A stretch of 64,000 nucleotides of DNA from Anaerolineae bacterium. Its GTDB lineage: Bacteria > Chloroflexota > Anaerolineae > 4572-78 > J111. The DNA is taken from NCBI GenBank assembly GCA_023151115.1, contig JAKLJP010000010.1:156159-220158 (forward strand). The letters are read 5' to 3'. The first letter of the stretch is position 1. Each line of letters starts with the position of its first letter. Shown piece by piece: positions 52,865-60,333 of this stretch. A program made the translations under genes and the position numbers. Below the pieces are notes generated by a model. It worked only from the letters and a program-made list of their open reading frames with translations. It ran no database searches and was not told the DNA's origin.

Positions 52865-53515
52865 ATGCCTACAGTTGAATTAATTCACCGGGTTCAAATT
52901 CCCCCAGAGGCTAACTCCAACCGGCCCGTACCTGCCGTAGTGATGGTACACGGCTGGCTGGGAGATGAAACGGTGATGGGAATTTTCAAACAAACGGTTC
53001 CGCCCGGTGTGGCGGTTATCTCGCCGCGCGCGCCTTTGGCGGTCAATGGTGAGGGTTATGCCTGGTACTGGCGCGACCAGGGCGGACTTCAGCCGGAGAC
53101 GGACTCGCTCTGGGTCGGACGCGACCAGTTGCAGGCGTTTTTAGCCGGCCTGCCCCGGCAGTATCCCCTTGACCCCAGGCGGATCGTTCTCATGGGCTTT
53201 AGCCAGGGGGCAGCCATTTGCAATACCCTGGTTCTCACCCGGCCGGGGCAAGTGATGGGCGTGGTTTCGCTGGCCGGACTGATACCCGATGCGGTTATCG
53301 AAACAGCTCAACCGGATTTGGCCGGTCTGCCGGTCTTTATTGCTCATGGCATGCGGGATGAAACAGTCCCCCTGACCTCCGCGCAACAGAGCCGCGATAT
53401 TTACACCCGCCTGGGCGCGCAGGTAACTTACGACGAATATCCCACTGGCCACAAATTGACCGCGCAAGGTATGGCCGATTTGAAAGCGTGGCTGGCTAAC
53501 GTTATCAAGCGATGA
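52865..53515 (+). CDS. Carboxylesterase/phospholipase-type alpha/beta hydrolase
   Basis: 216 aa in the Abhydrolase_2 family. Nucleophile Ser in MGFSQGAAI, Asp in IAHGMRDETVP and His in YPTGHKLTAQG are all visible. VVMVHGWLGDE provides the oxyanion region. A cytoplasmic esterase of unknown substrate. Located just upstream of the serine dehydratase genes, from which a hairpin separates it. Confidence 0.9.
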   Translation: MPTVELIHRVQIPPEANSNRPVPAVVMVHGWLGDETVMGIFKQTVPPGVAVISPRAPLAVNGEGYAWYWRDQGGLQPETDSLWVGRDQLQAFLAGLPRQYPLDPRRIVLMGFSQGAAICNTLVLTRPGQVMGVVSLAGLIPDAVIETAQPDLAGLPVFIAHGMRDETVPLTSAQQSRDIYTRLGAQVTYDEYPTGHKLTAQGMADLKAWLANVIKR

Positions 53516-53525
53516 AACGTCAAAG

Positions 53526-53567
53526 CGTGTTGCGTCTTCCGTTTATGTTTACGCAAGACGCAACACG
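53526..53567. repeat. CGTGTTGCGTCTT hairpin
   Basis: CGTGTTGCGTCTT and AAGACGCAACACG form a perfect 13-bp stem with a 16-nt loop. The same word recurs as a hairpin at 58161-58213, 4.6 kb away. Confidence 0.92.
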
Positions 53568-53592
53568 GGTTGAATTACCTTAGGGAGCAACT

Positions 53593-54276
53593 ATGGCCTC
53601 AAACCGCCAAGTCTCAGCTTTTGATATAATCGGCCCAATCATGGTCGGCCCGTCGAGTTCGCACACGGCGGGCGCGGTTCGCCTGGGGCAAATGGGGCGG
53701 GTGATTTTGGGGATGCAGCCTGTTGAAGCGTTGATTGAATTGCATGGCTCCTTTGCCCAAACCGGTCAGGGCCACGGTACCGACCGGGCCATTGTCGCCG
53801 GGCTGTTGGGCATGACCACCGACGATGAGCGCATCCGCCACAGTTTTGCCGTCGCCGAGGCGTTGGACATGAAGTTTCGTTTTGAAGAAGTTGACCTGGG
53901 CGAAGACGCCCACCCCAACACCGTCCGGCTGACCTTGCGAGCCGGCGAAACCAGCATTCAGGTTACAGGTGCGTCCATTGGCGGTGGGCTGGTGGAAATT
54001 ACCAACATCGAGGGCTACGAGGTCAATTTTGGCGGCCAGTACGACACCCTTTTGGTCATCGCCGAAGACCGGCCCGGCACGATCAACGCCGTCACCGGCT
54101 GGCTGCTTAAACACGAGATCAATGTCGCCTTTTTCCGGGTGGGCCGTAAACAGCGCGGCGGCGAGGCGCTCATGATTATCGAAACCGACCAACCGATCCC
54201 TGATCCGTTGATTGAAGCGATTGAAGATTTTGACTGGGTGCATTGGGTGCGCAAGGTGAACAAAGTAGGAGAATAA
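53593..54276 (+). CDS. sdaAB: L-serine dehydratase, beta subunit
   Basis: 227 aa. Beta chain of the iron-sulfur L-serine dehydratase, which deaminates serine to pyruvate. SDH_beta domain (1-145; FDIIGPIMVGPSSSHTAGAVRLG split; GSFAQTGQGHGTDRA) and a C-terminal ACT domain (about 148-222; TLLVIAEDRPGTINAVTGWL) for amino-acid binding. The alpha gene begins 3 bp downstream, so they are translationally coupled. Confidence 0.94.
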   Translation: MASNRQVSAFDIIGPIMVGPSSSHTAGAVRLGQMGRVILGMQPVEALIELHGSFAQTGQGHGTDRAIVAGLLGMTTDDERIRHSFAVAEALDMKFRFEEVDLGEDAHPNTVRLTLRAGETSIQVTGASIGGGLVEITNIEGYEVNFGGQYDTLLVIAEDRPGTINAVTGWLLKHEINVAFFRVGRKQRGGEALMIIETDQPIPDPLIEAIEDFDWVHWVRKVNKVGE

Positions 54277-54279
54277 ACT

Positions 54280-55158
54280 ATGTTTGACTCCATGGCCGAA
54301 ATGGTCGAACGGGCCGAAACGGGCGGACAACCGCTGCATGAGATCGTCCTGCAAGCGGAGCTGGCCCAAAGCGGCGAGGCGCGAGAGGCGGTTTGGGAGC
54401 GTATGCGGCGGCGGCTGGAGGTGATGCGGCGCAGTACCGAACAGGGCCTGGCCCAGCCGATCATCTCATTGAGCGGCATCAGCGGCGGCAGCGCTTATCG
54501 TTTCTGGCACTGGTTGGACGACCACCAGCCTTTAACCGGCCCGATTTTGAGCCGGGCGCTGGCCCGCGCGATGGCTGTCAACGAGGTCAACGCAGGCATG
54601 GGCTGCATTGTTGCCACGCCGACGGCCGGTTCGGCAGGGATTTTGCCGGGGGTTTTGCTGACCTTGCAGGAAGCGCGGGGCTTTACGGATGACCAACTGG
54701 TGGGGGCGTTATTCACAGCCAGCGGCATCGGCGCGGTGATTGTCCGGCGGGCGCACGTGTCGGGGGCGGCGGGCGGCTGCCAGGCCGAAACCGGCAGCGC
54801 GGCGGCGATGGCAGCCGGGGCAGCGGTGGAACTTCTGGGCGGCAGTCCCCACCAGTCGGCCCAGGCAGTAGCGATAACTTTGAAGAATATGCTTGGCCTG
54901 GTCTGTGATCCGGTCGCCGGACTGGTCGAAGTGCCGTGCGTCAAGCGGAACGCGGCGGGGGCGGCTCAATGTTTTATCGCCGTTGACCTGGCCCTGGCCG
55001 GGGTGGAGAGTGTTATTCCGCCCGATGAGGTGATTGACGCCATGGCCAGCATCGGCCGGCGCATGGACGAGCGCTTCCGCGAGACGGCCCAGGGCGGCCT
55101 GGCGGCGACGCCAACGGGCAAACGACTGGCCCAACTTGTCTGGGCGGAGAAGAAGTAA
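54280..55158 (+). CDS. sdaAA: L-serine dehydratase, alpha subunit
   Basis: 292 aa. SDH_alpha domain with the Cys residues for the [4Fe-4S] cluster (MGCIVATPTAGSAGI, GLVCDPVAGLVEVPC, GAAQCFIA). It forms the active enzyme with the preceding beta subunit. It converges with the LacI-family gene, with 6 bp between stop codons. Confidence 0.94.
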   Translation: MFDSMAEMVERAETGGQPLHEIVLQAELAQSGEAREAVWERMRRRLEVMRRSTEQGLAQPIISLSGISGGSAYRFWHWLDDHQPLTGPILSRALARAMAVNEVNAGMGCIVATPTAGSAGILPGVLLTLQEARGFTDDQLVGALFTASGIGAVIVRRAHVSGAAGGCQAETGSAAAMAAGAAVELLGGSPHQSAQAVAITLKNMLGLVCDPVAGLVEVPCVKRNAAGAAQCFIAVDLALAGVESVIPPDEVIDAMASIGRRMDERFRETAQGGLAATPTGKRLAQLVWAEKK

Positions 55159-55164
55159 CCCCTG

Positions 55165-56196
55165 CTACCTGCTACCCTCCCTGACCGGCCCCGTGCTTTT
55201 GCGTATAATCAATTGAGGCGGCAGCAAAATCTGCTTGTTTTCCAGGGGCTTTTGATTGAGTTGGCTAATTAACATCTTGGCGGCCTGGAGTCCTTCGGTA
55301 TAGGCCGGAAAATTGATCGTGGTCAACGGCGGGGTAATCAGCTCGGCCACATTCTCCGTAGTGATCCCCACCACCGAAAACTCATCCGGCACGGCTCGCC
55401 CGGCCTGGCGCAAAGCCCTAATCACGCCTACGGTGGGCGCCCCTTGGGTGGCGACGATAGCCGTCAAGTGGGGTCGTTCTTCCAGCAGTTTAAGGGTGGC
55501 GTCAAACAGGGCTTGCACGTCAATTCGCTCCTCGTGATAAATGGGGGTCAGATTGTGTTTTTGCAAGGCCCTTTCATAACCGGCCCAACAACGGACGGCC
55601 GGGCCATAGCCTTGTTGACGCCTCACTTGTGGCTGCCCCAAGAAGCCAATTTCTCGATGGCCCAGTTCAACCAGATGGTCAAAAGCCAGGATGATACTCT
55701 CCTCGAAATCCAAATCCACAAAACTCAGCCCGGTATTGTTGGCGCAGTGACCAATCATCACAAAGGGATAATCATACGCCCGCAATAATTCCACCCGCCA
55801 ATCCTGGGTATGAATTTCCATCAGGATAGCTCCATCTATCTGGGCGCTGCGATACAGGCCCAGCAAACTGCTCTCGGTGATAGGTGTTGTTACAAAATAA
55901 AAGAAAAAGTTTTCTGCGCCGGCAGCGGCCGCCGCGCCGACGATAAAATCCAACTCCAACTGCCCGACCGCCCGGTCCAACGGAAAAAGCAGGGCAATGG
56001 TGCGGCTCTTGCGAGCGGCCAGCCGGCGGGCTTGGGCATGGGGGTGGTAGCCTAACTCTTCAATCACTTGCTGGACGCGCTGGCGAGTGGCCGCCGATAC
56101 GTCCGGTTTGTTGTTGAGAATCCGGGAAACCGTAGTGATAGATACTCCGGCGGCCTGGGCCACATCAAAAATAGTTACTTCACTTGTATCAGGCAT
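55165..56196 (-). CDS. LacI-family transcriptional regulator
   Basis: 343 aa from the ATG at 56196 (GGAGAGG upstream); the 30 codons before contain the operator and are not coding. Helix-turn-helix at 6-28 (TIFDVAQAAGVSITTVSRIL), hinge helix (ARRLAARKSRTIALLFP), then a periplasmic-binding-protein-like sugar domain (70-335). It is divergent from a sugar ABC importer and alpha-xylosidase, so it probably represses them until an inducer sugar binds. It likely also represses itself through the sites at 56245-56280. Confidence 0.93.
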   Translation of the reverse strand: MPDTSEVTIFDVAQAAGVSITTVSRILNNKPDVSAATRQRVQQVIEELGYHPHAQARRLAARKSRTIALLFPLDRAVGQLELDFIVGAAAAAGAENFFFYFVTTPITESSLLGLYRSAQIDGAILMEIHTQDWRVELLRAYDYPFVMIGHCANNTGLSFVDLDFEESIILAFDHLVELGHREIGFLGQPQVRRQQGYGPAVRCWAGYERALQKHNLTPIYHEERIDVQALFDATLKLLEERPHLTAIVATQGAPTVGVIRALRQAGRAVPDEFSVVGITTENVAELITPPLTTINFPAYTEGLQAAKMLISQLNQKPLENKQILLPPQLIIRKSTGPVREGSR

Positions 56197-56244
56197 GTAG
56201 ACCGCCTCTCCACGTTTTGACAAAATAATGCGAGGGTGATATGA

Positions 56245-56276
56245 TACCGAAAACGCTTTCGGTAACGCTTTCGGTA
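56245..56276. promoter_or_regulatory. LacI-type operator with repeated half-site
   Basis: TACCGAAAAC-GCTTTCGGTA (56245-56264) is a LacI-family palindrome with a central CG, 9 of 10 positions symmetric. The half-site GCTTTCGGTA repeats 12 bp later (56267-56276). It lies 49 bp upstream of the lacI start, in the divergent promoter region of the sugar operon. Confidence 0.85.
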
Positions 56277-56386
56277 ACATCCCCATTATAAATTAAACGG
56301 GCTAATTTTTCAACTGGGTTGAGTTAGGTTCATTTACTCCCTGGCGCCCTTAATATATCGGTTTCAATTAACGGAGATGGTTATCT

Positions 56387-56455
56387 ATGGTGATAGAAAA
56401 CGAATTTATCCAAGCCGTAAATGCTAAGCGCAGTGGCTTGGATATTTTGTTTTAA
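56387..56455 (+). CDS. Possible 22-residue leader peptide
   Basis: ATG at 56387 after CGGAG with a 10-base spacing; frame MVIENEFIQAVNAKRSGLDI then LF and TAA. The second half coincides with the hairpin at 56408-56454. It resembles a leader-peptide/attenuator layout in front of the ABC operon, but could be chance. The 525-bp gap 56197-56721 also holds the operator and two repeats. Confidence 0.25.
   Translation: MVIENEFIQAVNAKRSGLDILF
56408..56454 (+). terminator. Hairpin with T-rich tail upstream of the sugar operon
   Basis: ATCCAAGCC and GGCTTGGAT form a 9-bp stem with an 18-nt loop followed by ATTTTGTTTT. It is upstream of the ABC operon and no gene ends before it, so it could attenuate transcription started at the divergent promoter. 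Confidence 0.6.
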
Positions 56456-56532
56456 ATAATCAAAGGAGGTGAGGAGCGTAAAACAACCAAAGTCACATTT
56501 TGCAGACCACCAATTATGAAAGGGTAGTAGGG

Positions 56533-56600
56533 GCGCAACTACTCAGCCATGTCATTTCGACCGAAGGGGGAAATCTCCAAGTCTACCGTCTACTATTTAC
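56533..56600. repeat. GTCATTTCGACCGAAGG single-arm repeat plus TCTACCGTCTAC word
   Basis: CAACTACTCAGCCATGTCATTTCGACCGAAGG (split into words) matches one arm of the hairpins at 38844 and 62669; it is followed by TCTACCGTCTACTATTTAC. Two repeat families abut here. Confidence 0.8.
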
Positions 56601-56645
56601 GAAAGAGTTCTCACGAAGCTGCGGCACACCACCAATAATGAAAAT

Positions 56646-56693
56646 GGAGCGCAAGGCTTGCCTTGCGACATAGCAAAGCAAGCTTTGCACTCC
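56646..56693. repeat. GGAGCGCAAGGCTTGC hairpin
   Basis: GGAGCGCAAGGCTTGCCTTG pairs with CAAAGCAAGCTTTGCACTCC. It ends 20 bp before the SD of the binding-protein gene. Confidence 0.85.
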
Positions 56694-56721
56694 AGCAGTC
56701 TATTTTCAGAGGAGAATTGAG

Positions 56722-58098
56722 ATGTCTAAAAAAATATTAAGATTGTTACTTGTCGGATTGATCGTTGCCTTGGGTATCAGCCTGGTAGCGTGTGGCGGAG
56801 GCGCTGCTCCGGCATCTGCCCCCGCTCAAGATGCAGCCGCACCGGCTGAGGAGGCGGCGACAGAAGAACCGGCTGCCGAGGCCCCATCTGGGGAGAAGCG
56901 TGTTTTCCGCCTGTGGTATTATGAAGCCGAAGACAGCGCCCAAGAAGCTTCCTGGGCCGACGCCCTCAAAGATTTTCAAGCCATGCACCCGGATGTGACG
57001 GTTGAGTTTGAACGGAAAACCTTTGAGCAGATGCAGCAAACCGCCCAGATGGTTTTGAATTCAAATGATGTGCCGGATGTGATGGAGGCCAACAAAGGCA
57101 ATGCCACCGCCGGCCTCTATTCCAAGCAGGGGCTGCTGACCGATTTGACCCAGGTGGCTCAGGAGCGCGGTTGGGACAAAATCATGAGTCCCAGTATCCA
57201 AACGACCTGCCGTTACAACGAAAAAGGCATCATGGGCGACGGTCCGCTGTACGGCGTTACCACCTACGGCGAGTTTGTCATGGTCTATTACAATAAAGAT
57301 ATGTTTGAGGAGCACGGCGTAACCGTGCCCACCACCCTGGAAGAATTTGAGGCGGTGGCCGATAAATTTGTGGCCGCCGGGATTGTGCCGATTGCCCTGG
57401 GTGGCCAGGATAGCTGGACGATTACCCATAATTGGCAAGAGTTGGTGCTTTACAAAGCTGACCGGGAACTGATCAACAATTTCCAACTGCTCACCGGGGA
57501 GGTTGATTTTCAAGGGGAAGCTTTTACCTTTGGCTCTGAAAAGCTGGCCGAGCATGTTCAGAAAGGCTACTACGGCGATAATGCCACCGGCGTGAGCGAT
57601 AGCGATGCCAACGGCGCTTTTGTGCAGGGCAAGCACCCCATGCGCATCACCGGCAGTTGGGCTTTTGGCGGGCTGCTGACCCAGGTTAAAGATTTTGAGT
57701 GGGGTATCTTCCTCATGCCCGGCAAAAAATTCACCACCGGTTCCGGCGGTAATCTGTGGGTGGTGCCCCAAAATGCCAAGAATAAAGACCTGGCCTATGA
57801 TTTTATTGATCTGACCATGCAAAAAAAGTCTCAGACGGTTATGGCTAATGCTGGTGGGATTCCGATCAACGCCGATCTCAACCAGATTACCGATGAGAAA
57901 AGTAAGGAACTGAACACTGCTTTCAACACCATTGTTCAGAATGATGGCCTGGCTTTTTACCCCGATTGGCCTGCGCCCGGTTACATGGATACCTTAGGCT
58001 CCGGCCTGCAGGAACTGCTCTCAGGGACCAAGACGCCGGCTGAATTCAACGAATCTATCGCCGGGCCTTACAACGATTACAAAGCCTCCCTCCAATGA
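56722..58098 (+). CDS. Sugar ABC transporter substrate-binding lipoprotein
   Basis: 458 aa. Lipobox SLVAC (Cys24) then an Ala/Pro/Glu-rich linker (25-58) and an extracellular solute-binding protein family 1 fold (about 60-455; RLWYYEAEDSAQEASWADAL split, DVPDVMEANKG, GDGPLYGVTTYGEFVMVYYN split, YNKDMFEEHGV, GKHPMRITGSWAFGG, NLWVVPQNAK). Family 1 proteins bind oligo- or disaccharides. First gene of the importer, with AGAGGAG upstream. Confidence 0.93.
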   Translation: MSKKILRLLLVGLIVALGISLVACGGGAAPASAPAQDAAAPAEEAATEEPAAEAPSGEKRVFRLWYYEAEDSAQEASWADALKDFQAMHPDVTVEFERKTFEQMQQTAQMVLNSNDVPDVMEANKGNATAGLYSKQGLLTDLTQVAQERGWDKIMSPSIQTTCRYNEKGIMGDGPLYGVTTYGEFVMVYYNKDMFEEHGVTVPTTLEEFEAVADKFVAAGIVPIALGGQDSWTITHNWQELVLYKADRELINNFQLLTGEVDFQGEAFTFGSEKLAEHVQKGYYGDNATGVSDSDANGAFVQGKHPMRITGSWAFGGLLTQVKDFEWGIFLMPGKKFTTGSGGNLWVVPQNAKNKDLAYDFIDLTMQKKSQTVMANAGGIPINADLNQITDEKSKELNTAFNTIVQNDGLAFYPDWPAPGYMDTLGSGLQELLSGTKTPAEFNESIAGPYNDYKASLQ

Positions 58099-58160
58099 GC
58101 CGTTAGCAGGTTATAATACGTCGTTCATCAGGAGTTCCAAGAAAATAATTGCTCGATATT

Positions 58161-58213
58161 CGTGTTGCGTGTTGCGTCTTGCGTGAAATAAAGTGGACGG
58201 AACACGCAATACG
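58161..58213. repeat. CGTGTTGCGTGTTGCGTC hairpin
   Basis: CGTGTTGCGTGTTGCGTCTTG pairs with GGAACACGCAATACG. It shares its word with the hairpin at 53526-53567 and lies between the binding-protein and first permease genes. Confidence 0.85.
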
Positions 58214-58235
58214 TTTTGGCTAAGGGGGAAGATAT

Positions 58236-59144
58236 ATGGTTCAAAAAGGGTTTTCGCTTAATAAAGGCTATGCGCCGTTTTTACTGCCCGGTGTTTTAAC
58301 TTTCTTGTTCATAATCATTATTCCTTTCCTGGTCAACACCTATCTCAGTTTTACCCAATGGCAAGGGGTGGGCATGCCCACCTGGGTTGGTTTAGCCAAC
58401 TATCAAAAGGCGTTGCGCGATGTCGCCTTTTGGGCTTCGTTTAAAAACAATCTCTCCTTGATTGTGGCCATGGTCATCATCCCTACCGTGCTCGGGCTGT
58501 TCCTGGCGGCTTTTCTTTTTGATTATATCGCCACTAAATTCGGCCAACGGGTTTCCAGCTTTTTTCGAGCCGGATACTATTTACCCCAAATTATCCCGGT
58601 GGTCGTCGCGGCTGTTGTTTGGCGGTGGGTCTTACAACCGGATTGGGGTGTGTTGAACTGGATGCTGACTTCGATAGGGCTGGAAGGGTTGACCCGCAAC
58701 TGGCTGGGCAATGCCGCCACCGCCCTACCGTCGGTGATGGCGGTCATGGTCTGGTTCCAATTGGGGTATCCGCTGGTCATCTTTATGGCCGGCTTGCAGC
58801 GGATTGACCCCGAACTGTATGAAGCCTCCAGCCTGGATGGCGCTTCGTGGTTCCAAAGATTCCGGCACATTACCATCCCGCTCCTACGACCTGAAATTTA
58901 TGTGGTGGTGCTGACAACCACAATTGCGGCCCTTAAAGTATTTGCCCCCATTTATGCCATGACCCGAGGCGGGCCAGGCACAGCGACCATGGTCGCCTCT
59001 TACTTTTCTTACAAATACTTTTTTGAAAGCGCCAACGTCGGCTATGGGGCCACGATGGCCACCGTTTTGACGCTTCTGGTCATTGTGATTACGATTGTTT
59101 ATATCAGAATTCAGCGCCAGCAAGAGCAGCGGGAGAACCCGTGA
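58236..59144 (+). CDS. Sugar ABC transporter permease, MalF-like
   Basis: 302 aa, six membrane helices. The inner-membrane permease motif EAA...G is present near the C-terminal third (ELYEASSLDGASWFQRFRHITIPLL split). It follows the binding protein and pairs with the second permease. Typical of family-1 (CUT1) carbohydrate importers. Confidence 0.92.
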   Translation: MVQKGFSLNKGYAPFLLPGVLTFLFIIIIPFLVNTYLSFTQWQGVGMPTWVGLANYQKALRDVAFWASFKNNLSLIVAMVIIPTVLGLFLAAFLFDYIATKFGQRVSSFFRAGYYLPQIIPVVVAAVVWRWVLQPDWGVLNWMLTSIGLEGLTRNWLGNAATALPSVMAVMVWFQLGYPLVIFMAGLQRIDPELYEASSLDGASWFQRFRHITIPLLRPEIYVVVLTTTIAALKVFAPIYAMTRGGPGTATMVASYFSYKYFFESANVGYGATMATVLTLLVIVITIVYIRIQRQQEQRENP

Positions 59145-59159
59145 CGGTAGCAGGTTGAA

Positions 59160-59400
59160 GGTTGAATGTTATTAAGTTAAGTTAGAAAACCGCATCCTGA
59201 GTAGCGCGGAACGCAGTGGTGCGCGTATCGAAGCCGCGTCCTGAGCCTGTCGAAGGGGGTGCGAGTTGACGATACTTTCTGATGGCGCAGCATCCTGAGT
59301 AGGTTGAGCGAAGCGAAACCGTATCGAAGGGTGCTGCGTCCTGAGCGAAGTCGAAGGGCTGCTTAACTTAATGACATTGACTGACCACTGACGACTGACT
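59160..59400. repeat. CCTGAGCGAAGTCGAAGG repeat cluster
   Basis: Several related words in alternating order: GCATCCTGAGTAG...TATCGAAG, CGTCCTGAGCCTGTCGAAGG, GCATCCTGAGTAGG...TATCGAAGG, CGTCCTGAGCGAAGTCGAAGG, then CTGACCACTGACGACTGACTAC. Pairs of CCTGAG and TCGAAGG form imperfect palindromes. It separates the two permease genes (280-bp gap) and has no gene. Confidence 0.8.
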
Positions 59401-59424
59401 ACTGTTTTCTCAGGAGGCAACGAC

Positions 59425-60312
59425 ATGGCTAACAAATCTTTGGTAATGAATGAAAGTGTCTACGAGCAGGCTAATAGGTCTGTCATAACTACCCGCGCGT
59501 TCGATACATTGTCCCTGATCGGCTTGACCCTCCTGTTTGTGGTCATGCTTTTTCCCTTGTTAATGGTCCTGACCAACAGCTTCAAGAGCGAAGCTGAGTA
59601 TGCCGCCGGAGGGCCTTTGACCCTACCCCAAAGTTTGAGTTGGGAGAGCATCAGGATCATGTGGAACAGGATGGATTATTCGATTAAGTTGTGGAACAGC
59701 TTCAGCATCAGTGTGCTTACGGCCTTATTGGCCATCATTATCTCTCTGTTCAATGCCTTTGCCCTGGGTATCGGCAAGGTTAAAGGCGGCGCCTTTTTCC
59801 TGGTTTTCTTTCTTTTAGCTATTACTGTGCCTCAGGATGTATTGGTCTATCCTTTGTATTATTTCTTTAAGCTGATCGGGCTGTACGACACCCGTTTCTC
59901 GGTCATCCTGACCCTGGCGGTGCTGCACAGCGCCTTTGGGACCTATCTATTAACCTCTGTGTTTAGCGTTACTTTCCCCAGAGAATTGGTCGAAGCGGCG
60001 CTGATTGACGGCTGCAATAAATTACAATTGTTGTTCAGGGTGGTGGTGCCGATCAGTATGCCCTCGCTGTCGGTGCTGTTTGTTTTCTTTTTCATCTGGA
60101 CCTGGAACGAATTTTTCCTGCCGCTGGTCTTCCTGGTTTCTAACGATAATCAGACGGTGCCCATTGCCATGGCCCTGGCTCGCGGCGAGCGCGGCATGGC
60201 CGTCACCACCCAGAGCGCGGCCGCTTTACTGGGCGTAGTGCCATGTATTATTTTCTTTTTCCTCTTCCAGCGGACGTTGACCAAGGGTATTACCGCCGGC
60301 AGCGTTAAATAA
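59425..60312 (+). CDS. Sugar ABC transporter permease, MalG-like
   Basis: 295 aa, six membrane helices. EAA-like loop VEAALIDGCNKLQLLFRVVVPIS (motif split) and C-terminal GITAGSVK as in MalG-type permeases. SD AGGAGG upstream. No ATPase gene is present; a shared MsmK-like ATPase encoded elsewhere is expected. Confidence 0.92.
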   Translation: MANKSLVMNESVYEQANRSVITTRAFDTLSLIGLTLLFVVMLFPLLMVLTNSFKSEAEYAAGGPLTLPQSLSWESIRIMWNRMDYSIKLWNSFSISVLTALLAIIISLFNAFALGIGKVKGGAFFLVFFLLAITVPQDVLVYPLYYFFKLIGLYDTRFSVILTLAVLHSAFGTYLLTSVFSVTFPRELVEAALIDGCNKLQLLFRVVVPISMPSLSVLFVFFFIWTWNEFFLPLVFLVSNDNQTVPIAMALARGERGMAVTTQSAAALLGVVPCIIFFFLFQRTLTKGITAGSVK

Positions 60313-60333
60313 ATTTTCCAAAGGAAAAAAACA

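Noticed and set aside
56462..56515. Very strong AAAGGAGGTGAGGAG followed by a short frame
   Set aside because: No start codon at suitable spacing; the GTG overlaps the Shine-Dalgarno itself. Possibly the remnant of a gene start, but not supported.
53526..58213. Two GTTGCGTC hairpins as ends of a composite transposon
   Set aside because: The 4.6 kb between them holds ordinary serine dehydratase and lacI genes, no transposase and no target duplication; the word is one of many dispersed ones.
59172..59435. 87-codon minus-strand frame between the permease genes
   Set aside because: It is built entirely from CCTGAG/TCGAAGG repeats.
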